Positions 8,596 through 19,116 of a stretch of 64,000 bases of DNA are shown in pieces; within the stretch, counting starts at the first letter, position 1, and the number at the start of each line of letters is the position of its first letter. The DNA lies in the NCBI GenBank assembly GCA_028284125.1, contig JANQSI010000013.1, forward strand, positions 62,001-126,000, written 5' to 3'. The position numbers and the translations under genes were made by a program. Under the pieces are notes generated by a model, which saw only the letters and a program-made list of their open reading frames with translations, was not told the DNA's origin and searched no databases. Source of the stretch: Cyclobacteriaceae bacterium. GTDB taxonomy: Bacteria; Bacteroidota; Bacteroidia; Cytophagales; Cyclobacteriaceae.

Positions 8596-11063
8596 GCTTT
8601 GCTTTCTTCAGGTAGAACGAATTCTATTGGATCGGATACTTTTTGCTTGGTTAACGCAATTTCCAACACTTCTGGTACATATTCAACAAAATGGATCTTC
8701 AAGCCTCTCAGGTACTTTTCGTTGATCTCTTCCAGGTCTTTCTGATTCTTGTTACACATGATAATCTCCTTGATCCCCGCTCGTCTTGCAGCCAAAATCT
8801 TTTCCTTTATTCCTCCAACTGGCAAGACTTTTCCTCTTAGTGTGATCTCCCCTGTCATTGCGATTTGCTTTTTCACTTTCCTTTGAGTGAAAACTGAGGC
8901 AAGAGATGTCAGCATCGTAATTCCGGCCGAAGGCCCATCTTTTGGAATTGCTCCTGCCGGAACATGAACATGCAGATCATAGTTATCAAAAATTCGATGA
9001 TCAATTTCTAACGTTTCAGCATGAGACCTCAAATAAGAAAGGGCAGCGACAGCAGACTCTTTCATTACATCGCCTAATTGACCTGAAAGTGTGAGTTTTC
9101 CTTTCCCTCGACTCAATGATGATTCTATAAATAAAATATCGCCACCAGAAGGAGTCCATGCAAGACCAGTGACTACTCCAGGAACAGAATTGTCTTCATA
9201 GTTTTCCCGATCGAAAATCTCCGGACCTAGGATTTCTCGAACTCTAGAACCATTGATCTTCTTATCGTATTCTTCCTCCATTGCCACAGATTTTGCAACG
9301 TTTCGAATCACGGAAGCTATTTTTCTTTCAAGTGTTCTTACACCGGATTCTCTAGTGTAAGATTTCACCAATTTCTCCATCGCTGATTTATCAAAGCTGA
9401 TGTCTGAAGCCTTTAATCCATGTTCTTTCCTTTGTTTGGGAATAAGGTGCTTTTTGGCTATTTCGAGTTTTTCTTCAATGGTGTACCCACTAATATCAAT
9501 GATCTCCATTCGATCTCTCAGTGCCGGTTGAATCGTTTCCAATGAGTTTGCTGTAGCAATAAACAGCACCTTTGAAAGATCATAATCTACTTCCAGGTAA
9601 TTGTCTTTGAAGGTCGCGTTTTGTTCCGGATCTAAAACCTCAAGAAGTGCCGAAGATGGATCGCCTCGAAAATCTGAATTCACCTTATCGATTTCATCCA
9701 AAATGAAAACCGGGTTGGAGGATTTAGCCCGATTGATGTTTTGAATCACCTTTCCAGGCATTGCACCAATGTACGTTTTTCTATGCCCACGAATCTCTGC
9801 TTCGTCATGCACACCACCTAAAGACATTCTTACATACTTTCGGTTCAACGCATCCGCAATTGATTTCCCTAATGAAGTTTTACCCACTCCAGGAGGCCCG
9901 TACAGACAAAGAATGGGTCCTTTTAGGTCTTTCTTTAATTTTCTAACGGCCAAATATTCAATGATTCGATCCTTCACTTTTTCAAGACCAAAGTGATCTC
10001 TATCCAGAATTTTCTTGGCATTCGCAAGATCAAAGTTGTCTTCCGTCACTTCATTCCATGGAAGATCCACCAACAACTCCGAGTAACTCATAGCCACGGG
10101 AAATTCCGCAGCAGCTGGATTCATCCGGGAAATTTTGTCCAGTTCTTTTTGAAAATGCTCCGCCACTTCTTCCGGCCAATCCTTTTCCAATCCTTTTGCA
10201 CGCAGGGCTTCAACTTCCTGGTCTGGTCCATCCTGGCCTAATTCATCCTGAAGAATCCTTATCTGGTTTCTTAGAAAATAATCGCGTTGTTGCTGATCAA
10301 TATCCGTGTGAACTTTTTCCTGGATCTCGTTTTTCAGCTCTAACATCTGGAGATCCTTCAACATGAACTGAAGCAACAATTCTGCTCGTTCTTGCGGGTC
10401 ATTTGCCTCCAGTAGACGTTGTTTGTCAGACACCTCAGCATTTACATTGGACGAAAGGAAATGGGTGAGGAATTGAAAATTTTCGATATTATCTATAGCT
10501 ACCTGAGCTTCTCTTGGAATCTCAGGACTCAGGTTCATGATCTTAGCAGCCGTGTCCTTCAAGGATTGAACAATTGCTTTTTGCTCTTTCGCATTTATCT
10601 TGACCGGACCATCTTTAATCAGACTGAAGTTAACCTGATGGTGTGGCTCCTCCTGGATTTGTTTCTCAACTTTAAATCGACTCTGACCTTGGATAATAAT
10701 TGTCGTGTTTCCATCAGGCAAGACAATCATTTTGAGGATTCGGGCAATAGTCCCGACCTCAAACATGTCTTTGAATTTTGGATCTTCAATTTGGTTATTC
10801 TTCTGTGCTAGAACCCCAAGAATGCGATCTCCACGATAAGCTTTTTTTACCAAACGAATAGATTTCGTTCTCCCAACAGTGATGGGTAAAACCACTCCCG
10901 GAAAGAGAACGGTATTCTTTATCGGCAGTACTGGCAAGTTTTTAGGCAACTTATCTTCAGAGAGTTCCTGGCTATCTTCCGGTGCGATTATTTGTATGAG
11001 TTCCTCCGAATCCCCTGATGCAAGATCTGAGATTAGAAAAGAATGAGCATCTTTTTTGAACAT
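8592..11063 (-). CDS. lon: ATP-dependent Lon protease
   Basis: The 823-residue protein has the N-terminal substrate-binding domain ([18 protein letters not shown], about 44-61), Walker [11 protein letters not shown], Walker [11 protein letters not shown], and a C-terminal serine protease domain. Counting from the C-terminus, the catalytic serine is S712 (DGPSAGITM) and the paired lysine is K755 (GGIKEKIL). Lon degrades misfolded and regulatory proteins in the cytosol. It is the first gene of lon-porQ-hslU. The N-terminal 40 residues are acidic and variable. The 147-base region between it and the divergent PorE-like gene should hold both promoters. Length is slightly above the 780-800 usual for the family. 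Confidence 0.97.
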   Translation of the reverse strand: MFKKDAHSFLISDLASGDSEELIQIIAPEDSQELSEDKLPKNLPVLPIKNTVLFPGVVLPITVGRTKSIRLVKKAYRGDRILGVLAQKNNQIEDPKFKDMFEVGTIARILKMIVLPDGNTTIIIQGQSRFKVEKQIQEEPHHQVNFSLIKDGPVKINAKEQKAIVQSLKDTAAKIMNLSPEIPREAQVAIDNIENFQFLTHFLSSNVNAEVSDKQRLLEANDPQERAELLLQFMLKDLQMLELKNEIQEKVHTDIDQQQRDYFLRNQIRILQDELGQDGPDQEVEALRAKGLEKDWPEEVAEHFQKELDKISRMNPAAAEFPVAMSYSELLVDLPWNEVTEDNFDLANAKKILDRDHFGLEKVKDRIIEYLAVRKLKKDLKGPILCLYGPPGVGKTSLGKSIADALNRKYVRMSLGGVHDEAEIRGHRKTYIGAMPGKVIQNINRAKSSNPVFILDEIDKVNSDFRGDPSSALLEVLDPEQNATFKDNYLEVDYDLSKVLFIATANSLETIQPALRDRMEIIDISGYTIEEKLEIAKKHLIPKQRKEHGLKASDISFDKSAMEKLVKSYTRESGVRTLERKIASVIRNVAKSVAMEEEYDKKINGSRVREILGPEIFDRENYEDNSVPGVVTGLAWTPSGGDILFIESSLSRGKGKLTLSGQLGDVMKESAVAALSYLRSHAETLEIDHRIFDNYDLHVHVPAGAIPKDGPSAGITMLTSLASVFTQRKVKKQIAMTGEITLRGKVLPVGGIKEKILAARRAGIKEIIMCNKNQKDLEEINEKYLRGLKIHFVEYVPEVLEIALTKQKVSDPIEFVLPEESKA

Positions 11064-11210
11064 ATAGGTGCCAAAATGGCAGATTATCTTAAAAAAACCC
11101 TATTTAAAGGGATTGAGTACTTAATGGTCAATCGGTATGCCAAAGTGATTTGCATACCAAATAGTATTAACTTTAATTCGTTAAAGGAACATTACTGACG
11201 AAACGACAGT

Positions 11211-13199
11211 ATGCATCGAAAATTTTCCGCCTTTTTGTGTTGCGTAATGCTTTTCTCTTGTTTGTGTCTTGAGGCCCAAAATAGGAGAAAAGAAGTCCAG
11301 ATACTCACTGATTCCATTCCTGAGGATGTCGTTTTCAATGTTTACGACTTTGAGGGTGTTAACAAATACGCCAGATACTACGATAAGCAAAAACTGGAAC
11401 GAATCATTAAGCTCGATCAGGACCAGGAGTGGGAAAAGCTTTTTGATGCGTTAAGAGATTATGTAAAAAGGTTCGGAATCCAAAATTTTTACAAGGACAC
11501 GAAACTTATCTGGCGCCTGGCCAAAATGACAGAATTGTTTGGAGATCCTGATGAGGCAAAAACGCTTTATCGAACAGTGCTCAGGCACCATTACCAAGGA
11601 ATTAGCATTAAGGAAATTGAGCTTTATTATGATTCGCTCAACAAACAAGCTGCTGAACAATTTGTGCCAATTGATTACTACTATGAATTGGTCGAGCACA
11701 GGAAATTGATTGATACACTTCGACCTCCTCGCGGTGTTCTGTTGAATATGGGAATGCTGGTCAATAGTTCAAGCGCTGATTATGGTCCGGCTCTCAACAT
11801 CACCAATGATCTGTTAGTATTTACATCTAAACGGAAAAAAATCGATGAGACGATTCGATTTCGTGAAGACGAAGATCTATTCTTTAGCCGGAAAGACCCT
11901 TATGGAACCTGGTCAAAAGCTGAGCCCATTGAAAAAATAAATTCCCACTATATGGAAGGTTCACCTTGCATTAGTAGAGACGGGAAGACACTAATTTTTT
12001 CAAGATGTTTTGCTCCCGAAGGACTCGGACATTGTGACCTCTATACGGCTACTTTGGATGAAGATAGTATCTGGGGTAAGCCTGTTAACTTGGGAACCAA
12101 CATCAATAGTGTTAGTTGGGATTCGCATCCTTCGTTATCACACAGTGGCGACACGTTGTATTTTGCTTCCGACCGATTAGGAGGATTTGGGTTATCAGAT
12201 ATCTATTATGCGGTAAGAGATGAACGTGGTGTCTGGCAACCTGCACAAAACATTGGTCCCGTAATCAACACCAGGCATAGTGATTTCAGTCCGTTTTTCC
12301 ACCCCATCTTCGATGTTCTGTACTTCAGCTCTAATGGTCAGCTTTACAATTTCGGAGAATTTGACATTTACAAATCCTATAATTTGGATGGATATTGGGC
12401 AGAACCACAAAACATTGGTCCTCTGGTAAATGGTAGGGGAAGTGAGACTTATTTTACCATTGATTCCGACTCTGAATTGCTGTTCTATGCACGTTCATCC
12501 ACCAACGATCTAAGCAAGCAAGATATTTATTCGTTCCCGTTACCAATGTCGGCTCAACCATTGGCGACCACTACAGTAACGGGAACCTTGACTGACTCTT
12601 TGACTGGAGTACCTTTTCAAGGTATTGTATCAATTATTGATTTAGATGAAGGGCTTGAAGTAGCTCCTAAATATTTAAAACCTGATGGATCATTTGAATT
12701 CGAATTGATCGATCAAAGAAACTATTTATTGATTTTGCAGGGAGATGATTTTTTCAGAATTGAAGAGGTCTTTTACCTTGACGGTCCAATCGAGCTAAAC
12801 AAAGTGACAGAGCCATTGGCCAGTCGTGTGAAATTTGAATCCATTGAATTTGATGTCGGAAAGGCGGATTTAAAGACAGAAATGTATGCGGATCTCAACA
12901 AGATTGTGAATTTCCTATACGACAATATTGACTTCAAGCTTCGTATCTCCGGCCATACAGATTCGCTTGGCGACCCACAACGAAACCTTGAGCTTTCTAA
13001 AGAAAGGGCAAACAACATCAGAGATTACATCGTCGTGTTTGCGGGAATCTTTGAAGACAGAGTGATCGCCGAAGGATTCGGTAGTGCGCAACCAATTATT
13101 GAAGAAGAATTGACCGCCGAAGATCGATCGCTAAATAGACGTGTGGAGTTCGAAATCTATAGAGAAGCTCCTACTATTTCGGAGGGAAGTTCTAATTAG
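11211..13199 (+). CDS. PorE-like envelope protein: TPR, PD40 propeller, carboxypeptidase-regulatory-like and OmpA domains
   Basis: The 662 residues run: signal peptide (about 1-23, ending CLCLEAQ), a helical TPR-like part (about 50-165), PD40/WD40-like blades (about 195-430; for example PCISRDGKTLIFSR and HPSLSHSGDTLYFASDRLGG), a small beta domain TTVTGTLTDSLTGVPFQGIV (about 445-520), and an OmpA C-terminal peptidoglycan-binding domain (about 545-650) with FDVGKADLKTE, ISGHTDSLGDPQRNLELS and AEGFGSAQP. This is the architecture described for PorE, which anchors the type IX secretion machinery to peptidoglycan. Bacteroidota encode many paralogues with this order, so orthology to PorE is not proven. 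The nearby porQ supports, but does not prove, a T9SS role. Confidence 0.82.
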   Translation: MHRKFSAFLCCVMLFSCLCLEAQNRRKEVQILTDSIPEDVVFNVYDFEGVNKYARYYDKQKLERIIKLDQDQEWEKLFDALRDYVKRFGIQNFYKDTKLIWRLAKMTELFGDPDEAKTLYRTVLRHHYQGISIKEIELYYDSLNKQAAEQFVPIDYYYELVEHRKLIDTLRPPRGVLLNMGMLVNSSSADYGPALNITNDLLVFTSKRKKIDETIRFREDEDLFFSRKDPYGTWSKAEPIEKINSHYMEGSPCISRDGKTLIFSRCFAPEGLGHCDLYTATLDEDSIWGKPVNLGTNINSVSWDSHPSLSHSGDTLYFASDRLGGFGLSDIYYAVRDERGVWQPAQNIGPVINTRHSDFSPFFHPIFDVLYFSSNGQLYNFGEFDIYKSYNLDGYWAEPQNIGPLVNGRGSETYFTIDSDSELLFYARSSTNDLSKQDIYSFPLPMSAQPLATTTVTGTLTDSLTGVPFQGIVSIIDLDEGLEVAPKYLKPDGSFEFELIDQRNYLLILQGDDFFRIEEVFYLDGPIELNKVTEPLASRVKFESIEFDVGKADLKTEMYADLNKIVNFLYDNIDFKLRISGHTDSLGDPQRNLELSKERANNIRDYIVVFAGIFEDRVIAEGFGSAQPIIEEELTAEDRSLNRRVEFEIYREAPTISEGSSN

Positions 13200-13268
13200 C
13201 TCGAGTTCAGCGCAAGGAAATCAAAACTATAAATTTGATAAGCTTAAAAACTGATTTCCGTTCAAATT

Positions 13269-13336
13269 CCTCCCTTGAGGGAGGTTTGGAGGGTGTTTTT
13301 GGCTTTTCTAAACACCCCTATAATCCCCTCAAGGGG
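13269..13336. repeat. Imperfect palindromic intergenic repeat (REP/MITE-like), possible bidirectional terminator
   Basis: Two arms, 13269-13298 and 13310-13336, are imperfect reverse complements. Each arm holds its own small hairpin (CCTCCC-TTGA-GGGAGG and CCCC-TCAA-GGGG), and the inner stem is GGGTGTTT paired with AAACACCC around the 11-base loop TTGGCTTTTCT. The element sits between the convergent PorE-like and rseP genes. Nested G/C-rich palindromes of this look recur between genes in other Bacteroidota. A role in ending transcription from both sides is plausible but the T-run is short. Confidence 0.7.
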
Positions 13337-13368
13337 ATATTTTTCCAGTATCAACTCAGCTAGTTAAT

Positions 13369-14679
13369 TCAGAAAAGACTTATGGTATCGTTGATGATGA
13401 CAAAGGCCATCAAACTCAGAAGCACAACCATTCCCACTTTTTGAGCTCCTTCAAGGAATTTATCTGAAGGTTTTCTTCCTGAGACTATTTCCCATGTTAA
13501 GAATACTACATGACCGCCATCCAAAGCAGGAATCGGAAGGAAATTCATAAACGCCAGAACCATCGATAGCAGACCAACCAGGTACCAAAAACGACTCCAG
13601 TCCCAGGTTCCACCAAACATTGTGGCAATTCGAATAGGCCCTGCCATCGATTTTCGAGCAGAAACTTCTCCTTTGACCATTTTGTTTATTCCTTGAATAT
13701 TCAGCCAAACCACCGAGAACGCACGAACTGTGCCCACTCCTACGGCTTCACCAAAACTAAATTCTCTGGTCACGAAGTTATTTTCAACGACTGGCCTGAA
13801 TCCAATCATTCCCTCCTCACTAACAGCTATTGGAAGATTGATTTCATCGCCATTTCTAGCAACAGTGGCATCTATGGTTTTTAGTTTCAATGTATCAAGT
13901 GCTGACCTGAGTTGATCAAAATATCTAACCTCGCTTCCATTGATTGCAGTGATTTTATCGCCTGCCAGAAGCCCGGCTTTTTGAGCATTGCTGCCGTCCA
14001 AAATTTCTCCAACAGAGAAGACATTTCTCGGTGCAATGACAGGTGGAGCATTTTTCTCTGACAGCCTTTCAACAAAATCGTTAGGCATTTCAATTCGTAC
14101 TTCTTCCCCAAATCGATCCACGGTGAAGTAAACATTGGATCCCATCAAAACTTCAGCTCCTATAATATCTGAGAACTTTTCATATTCACGACCATTAACA
14201 TTGATGATCTTATCGCCTGTTTCAAAACCTAGCTGTTCACCAAGGTCATAGGCTACAATTCCGTGTTTGTTTAGTTCATTTTTGGGAAGATATGTTTCAC
14301 CGTCTGCAAAGGCAATAAAAATGAAAATGATGATTCCGGTAATCACGTTAACGATAATCCCACCTAACATCACGATCAATCGTTGCCAAGCCGGTTTTGC
14401 TCGGAATTCATAAGGTTTTGGCTCTTCACTTAGAGATTTCGTATCTAGGGATTCGTCAATCATCCCAGTGATTTTAACAAAACCACCCAATGGAATCGCT
14501 CCAATGGAATATTCCGTTTCTCCCATCTGCTTCGCCCAAATTTTCGGAGGAAACCCAATGGAAAATTTCTCGACACGCATTCCGAAACTTTTGGCTGCAA
14601 CCATGTGTCCCCATTCGTGAAGTCCTACCAAAATCGACAGCCCTAAAAGAAGCTGCCCAACCATTATTAATACTTCCAT
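13369..14679 (-). CDS. rseP: Site-2 membrane metalloprotease RseP
   Basis: The 436-residue protein has the zinc motif HEWGH at residues 21-25 in the first membrane segment, two PDZ domains in the periplasmic part (about 125-330; GEQLGFETGDKIINVNG and KAGLLAGDKITAING), and a C-terminal NFLPIPALDGGH motif that supplies the third zinc ligand region, followed by membrane segments. It cuts transmembrane anti-sigma factors or signal-peptide remnants inside the inner membrane. It follows dxr with one base between, the conserved dxr-rseP pair. Length is normal. Confidence 0.95.
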   Translation of the reverse strand: MEVLIMVGQLLLGLSILVGLHEWGHMVAAKSFGMRVEKFSIGFPPKIWAKQMGETEYSIGAIPLGGFVKITGMIDESLDTKSLSEEPKPYEFRAKPAWQRLIVMLGGIIVNVITGIIIFIFIAFADGETYLPKNELNKHGIVAYDLGEQLGFETGDKIINVNGREYEKFSDIIGAEVLMGSNVYFTVDRFGEEVRIEMPNDFVERLSEKNAPPVIAPRNVFSVGEILDGSNAQKAGLLAGDKITAINGSEVRYFDQLRSALDTLKLKTIDATVARNGDEINLPIAVSEEGMIGFRPVVENNFVTREFSFGEAVGVGTVRAFSVVWLNIQGINKMVKGEVSARKSMAGPIRIATMFGGTWDWSRFWYLVGLLSMVLAFMNFLPIPALDGGHVVFLTWEIVSGRKPSDKFLEGAQKVGMVVLLSLMAFVIINDTISLF

Positions 14680-14680
14680 C

Positions 14681-15829
14681 TTAAATTAATTCCAGAGCCA
14701 AAGCTCTCGTTTCTTTATCTGATTCAACAAAATCCTCCAAATCCGGTGTGCGAATATAGCTTACTCGTTTCAAGCAATTTTCGATTACATCCGAAATTTC
14801 GAGGAAACCTATTCTCTCTTCCAGGAATCCTTGAACAGCAATTTCGTTCGCTGCGTTCAAAATGCATGGCTGATTTCCTCCATTGGAAGCAACTTCAAAA
14901 GCCAAGCCAAGGTTCCTAAACGTTTCAATGTCTGGCTTTTCAAAGGTCAGCTGAGGATATTCTGAAAAATCAAACCGCGGATAATCCGTTTTTAATCGCT
15001 CAGGATAACCAAATGCAAATTGAATAGGCAAACGCATATCTGGTAGTCCAAGTTGCGCTTTCATAGACCCATCCTCAAATTGGACCATGGAATGTATAAT
15101 CGACTGAGGATGAACGATAACTTCTATCTGATCTAAGGAAACTCCGAACAACCACTTAGCCTCAATCACTTCCAACCCCTTATTCATCATGGTAGCAGAG
15201 TCGATTGTAATCTTAGCTCCCATATCCCAATTTGGATGTTTCAAAGCTTGTGCTTTGGTGACGTCCAAAAGTTGGTTTTTGGTTTTTCCTCTAAATGGCC
15301 CACCAGATGCAGTCAGAACTATTTTCTCAATTGGGTTTTGAAATTCTCCAACAATGCATTGAAAAATCGCTGAATGCTCAGAATCAACCGGAAGAATATT
15401 GACTCCTTTTTCTTGTGCCAATTTCGTAATCAATTCTCCAGCCACGACCAACGTTTCTTTGTTAGCAAGTGCAATGGTTTTACCCGATTCGATAGCTTTC
15501 AATGTAGGGAGCAATCCAGAATAACCGACAAGTGCAGTCAGCACGATATCAATGGAATCCATTTCCATAACTGAAGTCAACGATTTCTCTCCGCTGTACA
15601 CTTTTATCTGTAGTGAATCGAGTGCGTCAAAAACCTTTTGGTAATGGTCCTCATTGACAATAACAACACAATTAGGACTGTATTTCTTAGCCTGCTCAAT
15701 GAGAAGATCGGCATTGTTTTGCGCAGTTAAAACCTCAATTTCAAATTTATCATAATGCTTGTCGATAACCTCTAAGGCCTGCGTGCCGATGGATCCTGTC
15801 GACCCCAGAATTGCTATTTTTCTTGCCAT
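14681..15829 (-). CDS. dxr: 1-deoxy-D-xylulose 5-phosphate reductoisomerase
   Basis: The 382-residue enzyme starts with the NADPH-binding loop ILGSTGSIGTQALEVI, contains LANKETLVVAGELI (about 120), the metal site PVDSEHSAIFQC (about 147) and SGGPFRGK, then HPNWDMGAKITIDSATMMNKGLEVIEA. It converts DXP to 2-C-methyl-D-erythritol 4-phosphate, the committed step of the non-mevalonate isoprenoid pathway. It is the first gene of dxr-rseP. The 219-base gap to the divergent degP-like gene has a 12-base perfect palindrome TGACAATTGTCA at 15949-15960 whose role is unknown. Confidence 0.97.
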   Translation of the reverse strand: MARKIAILGSTGSIGTQALEVIDKHYDKFEIEVLTAQNNADLLIEQAKKYSPNCVVIVNEDHYQKVFDALDSLQIKVYSGEKSLTSVMEMDSIDIVLTALVGYSGLLPTLKAIESGKTIALANKETLVVAGELITKLAQEKGVNILPVDSEHSAIFQCIVGEFQNPIEKIVLTASGGPFRGKTKNQLLDVTKAQALKHPNWDMGAKITIDSATMMNKGLEVIEAKWLFGVSLDQIEVIVHPQSIIHSMVQFEDGSMKAQLGLPDMRLPIQFAFGYPERLKTDYPRFDFSEYPQLTFEKPDIETFRNLGLAFEVASNGGNQPCILNAANEIAVQGFLEERIGFLEISDVIENCLKRVSYIRTPDLEDFVESDKETRALALELI

Positions 15830-16048
15830 TTTCTAAAACCTGCAATTGGTAATTCCTTTACCTCAACAAACTGGAGGCTACAAGGTTTAGTATTTCTTTT
15901 CTACTTAGAAATAGCTAATTGCAGAATCTGCAAATTTAGTTTGAATATTGACAATTGTCAGAAATCAACAATTAGCATTTTTTAACTTTTAAATGGAATC
16001 AATTCTTATTGATTTGCGGTTTTAGAAGGAAAATTTAACACTATTCAT

Positions 16049-17491
16049 ATGGGACGTTTATTCACGCTACTCTTGGCGGCCATTATCGGTGGAGTAACTG
16101 GCGCATTGACAACTCAATACTTGAATCAAAAGGAAGGAAACAGTAACCCCGCACTGCAAACTGTTTCACTAGCTGAAAGTAAACCCATTACTGCAAAAAT
16201 TAGGTCGGTTTCAAGAGAGGTACCAATTCCAAATGAAAATTTCGTGACTGCTTCTGAAAAGAGTACTTCAAGCGTGGTGTTTATTCAAACGTTAAGTGAG
16301 TACGAGTACAGATCCGGTGGATGGATGGATTGGTTTTTCGAGCCGAGATCTTCTCAACAGGTTGGCAGTGGGTCTGGTGTTGTTTTCTCTTCTGATGGCT
16401 ACATTGTCACCAACAATCATGTGATCGATGATGCCGATGAAATTACGGTAATCGCCGGAAAGAAAAGTTATCAAGCAACACTGGTTGGCCGTGACCCAAG
16501 TAGTGATCTGGCGGTTATCAAAATTGATTCAGACGACCTTCCGGCCATTGAAATTGGTGATTCTCAAGAGGTGAATGTAGGGGAATGGGTTTTGGCCGTG
16601 GGCAATCCTTTCAATTTGACTTCTACAGTTACCGCTGGAATTGTCAGCGCTAAAGGGAGAAACATAAACATTCTCCGAGATAAATTTCCAATTGAAAGTT
16701 TTATCCAAACGGATGCTGCCATCAATCCAGGAAATAGTGGTGGAGCCCTAGTAAATTCTGAAGGTGAGTTAATTGGCATCAACACAGCAATTCTATCCAG
16801 AACCGGTTCTTACGCTGGATATGGGTTTGCAATTCCTGTAAACATTGTCAAAAAAGTTTTCAATGATATTGTGAAGCATGGTGAGGTTCAAAAAGCCTTT
16901 GTTGGAGCAGAATTTATAGATATTGATAGTGATCTTGCGGATCGTCTCGACATTGAAGATCTTGATGGAGTGATCGTTTCTGATGTTACTCGATCGGGAG
17001 CCGCAGACAAAGCTGGTCTGGAAAAGGGAGACGTGATTCGGAAGGTCAATCAAATACAGGTAGGAAGTAAGGCAACGCTCGAAGAATATATTGCCAATAG
17101 CTATCCGGGGGATCAGTTGGATGTTTTAGTTGAAAGAAATGGGAAACTAAATTCCAAGAAACTAATCCTAACAAACAGAGAAGGCACAACTGGTGTATTG
17201 AAGCGAAATACCTACACTTCAGATAAACTTGAAGTCACCTTCGAAAGTGTCTCCAAAGTGGAACGGGATCTTTTGGGAATAAGAAGCGGAGTGAAAGTTG
17301 TTGATTACAAGAAGAGTGGATTTTTCTCCGAATTGGACATCCCCGAAGGATTCATCATTACTCAGATAAACAGCAGACTTATTAATGAGCCCGAGGAATT
17401 GGCTAATATTTTAGAATCAATAAGAGGTCGCTTCGACATTATCGGGATTGACAAAAGGGGAAGAAAAGTCTATTATCCTTTCCGGCGTTAA
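16049..17491 (+). CDS. DegP/HtrA-type periplasmic serine protease
   Basis: The 480-residue protein has an N-terminal hydrophobic export or anchor segment (LFTLLLAAIIGGVTGALTT), then a trypsin-like domain with triad H124 (TNNHVIDD), D153 (SSDLAVIKI) and S230 (NPGNSGGAL), followed by two PDZ domains (about 285-375 and 395-475). Do-family proteases degrade or refold damaged envelope proteins in the periplasm. The second PDZ is less conserved and the chain ends at RRKVYYPFRR. Its stop overlaps the convergent dnaA stop by four bases. The symbol is left open because degP and degQ cannot be told apart here. Confidence 0.92.
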   Translation: MGRLFTLLLAAIIGGVTGALTTQYLNQKEGNSNPALQTVSLAESKPITAKIRSVSREVPIPNENFVTASEKSTSSVVFIQTLSEYEYRSGGWMDWFFEPRSSQQVGSGSGVVFSSDGYIVTNNHVIDDADEITVIAGKKSYQATLVGRDPSSDLAVIKIDSDDLPAIEIGDSQEVNVGEWVLAVGNPFNLTSTVTAGIVSAKGRNINILRDKFPIESFIQTDAAINPGNSGGALVNSEGELIGINTAILSRTGSYAGYGFAIPVNIVKKVFNDIVKHGEVQKAFVGAEFIDIDSDLADRLDIEDLDGVIVSDVTRSGAADKAGLEKGDVIRKVNQIQVGSKATLEEYIANSYPGDQLDVLVERNGKLNSKKLILTNREGTTGVLKRNTYTSDKLEVTFESVSKVERDLLGIRSGVKVVDYKKSGFFSELDIPEGFIITQINSRLINEPEELANILESIRGRFDIIGIDKRGRKVYYPFRR

Positions 17492-18876
17492 GCTGTTCTC
17501 ATTTTGAGCTTTTTCTTAAGCTCATCAACGGAGTATCTGAATTTTGCGTCGGTATCAATCATATTATCAACAGACTGCAGTGCATGAATGACTGTGCTGT
17601 GGTCTCTTCCACCAAAGTGATAACCGATTGACTTCAAGGAGTGATTGGTATAGTCCTTTGAGAAATACATGGCCACCTGACGTGCAATGACAATTTCCTT
17701 TTTTCTGGTTTTCGCTTTTAGATCGTCTTGCTCCACATGGAAATAGTCAGAGACAGTTTTCTGTATGTAGTCAATTCCTACCTCCGAATCGATTTCACGA
17801 ACAATGTTTTTCAACACTTTTTTAGCCAATTCAAGATCTACATCCACCTTGGTCAATGAGGCATGTGCAATCAATGATACAATCACACCTTCAAGCTCAC
17901 GGATATTGGTGTCAACTGTATAAGCAATGTACTCCAAAACCTGATCAGGAATTTTGATGTCATCCTCTTGAATTTTCTTTTGAATGATTGCCATTCGCAT
18001 TTCAAAAGATGGCTGCTGGAGGTCAGCTGTAAGCCCCCATTTGAATCTTGAAACCAAACGTTCTTGTAAGCCTTTCAAATCTCTTGGTGCGCAATCGCTC
18101 GTCATGACGATTTGCTTACCAGCCTGATGCAAATGATTGAAGATGTGAAAAAATATCTCTTGCGTTTTTTCCTTGTCTTTCAAAAACTGAACATCATCGA
18201 GAATTAAAATGTCAACTTCTCTATAATAAGAAATGAAGCTCTGAACACTGTTGTTCTTTAGTGAATCAATGAATTGATTGGTGAATTTTTCGGAGGCAAC
18301 ATAGATGATCTTTTTTGAAGGATCTTTTGCCTTGATCTCGTTTCCTATTGCTTGAACTAAATGCGTTTTTCCCAATCCAACTCCACCATAAATCATTAAA
18401 GGGTTAAAGGAAGTAACACCAGGCTTTTGTGCCACAGCAAAACCTGCAGAGCGTGCTAGTCGGTTGCAATCTCCTTCGATATAGTTATCAAAGAGGTAAG
18501 TGGCATTTAAGGTGCCATCTGCCTTCAATTCATTAACATAAGCAGGATCGAAGGACTTCTTTACCGTTTCATCTGATGCTTTATTGTTGGTGAATTGTGG
18601 TATGGTCGGTGTTGTACCCTCTTCATTAGCCTCTTTTACTACAACAGAATATTCCAATCTTGCTTCCGGCCCTAATTCACTCGCAATTGCCTGTTTTATG
18701 ACATGAACATAGTTCTCTTCGATCCATTCATAGAAAAACTGACTTGGTACTTGAATGGTAAGTACGTTACTCTCTGTCTTTAAGGGCTTTATAGGCTCAA
18801 ACCACGTTTTAAAACTTTGTGTAGGAATGCGTTCTGAAATATAATCAAGGCAGTTTTTCCATACTAAATCGTGCAT
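17488..18876 (-). CDS. dnaA: Chromosomal replication initiator DnaA
   Basis: The 462-residue protein has domain I (MHDLVWKNCLDYISERIPTQ), a variable linker (about 85-120), the AAA+ core with Walker A YGGVGLGKTHLVQAIGNE and Walker B DILILDDVQFL, and the domain IV DNA-binding signature FGGRDHSTVIHA near residue 430. It opens oriC for replication. The gene stands alone, without dnaN or rpmH next to it. I found no cluster of TTATNCACA boxes in the 240 bases upstream, so I do not place oriC here. Confidence 0.97.
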   Translation of the reverse strand: MHDLVWKNCLDYISERIPTQSFKTWFEPIKPLKTESNVLTIQVPSQFFYEWIEENYVHVIKQAIASELGPEARLEYSVVVKEANEEGTTPTIPQFTNNKASDETVKKSFDPAYVNELKADGTLNATYLFDNYIEGDCNRLARSAGFAVAQKPGVTSFNPLMIYGGVGLGKTHLVQAIGNEIKAKDPSKKIIYVASEKFTNQFIDSLKNNSVQSFISYYREVDILILDDVQFLKDKEKTQEIFFHIFNHLHQAGKQIVMTSDCAPRDLKGLQERLVSRFKWGLTADLQQPSFEMRMAIIQKKIQEDDIKIPDQVLEYIAYTVDTNIRELEGVIVSLIAHASLTKVDVDLELAKKVLKNIVREIDSEVGIDYIQKTVSDYFHVEQDDLKAKTRKKEIVIARQVAMYFSKDYTNHSLKSIGYHFGGRDHSTVIHALQSVDNMIDTDAKFRYSVDELKKKLKMRTA

Positions 18877-18979
18877 TCTGAGCGTTTTTTTTGTGGTTTA
18901 TAATTAGGCTAGCTAGGTTGTCCCTTGCTAAGAAGGGGGATCAAATATGAACCAAAAAAAATTCTTAAAAAAATGGATT

Positions 18980-19026
18980 TCACTCTTGACTTTTTGAAAA
19001 CCTTCAATGCGCTAAACCAAGAGTGA
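18980..19026. other. Inverted repeat between dnaA and mutA
   Basis: TCACTCTTG at 18980-18988 and CAAGAGTGA at 19018-19026 are exact 9-base reverse complements around a 29-base spacer. The spacer includes TTGACTTTTTG, which resembles a promoter element. The two divergent genes dnaA and mutA share this 240-base region, so the repeat could be an operator or an mRNA hairpin of the mutA leader; nothing in the sequence decides between them. Confidence 0.35.
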
Positions 19027-19116
19027 TTTTAATTTAAAGTTCTTTGAAAAATACAATTTTTCTTAACACTGTTTTTCTATCTAATTTCGTAGCTGACTAA
19101 AATAGCTTATTGAACT

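Noticed and set aside
18877-19116. Possible oriC next to dnaA
   Set aside because: No cluster of TTATNCACA boxes or 13-mer AT repeats is visible; dnaA is often unlinked to oriC in this phylum.
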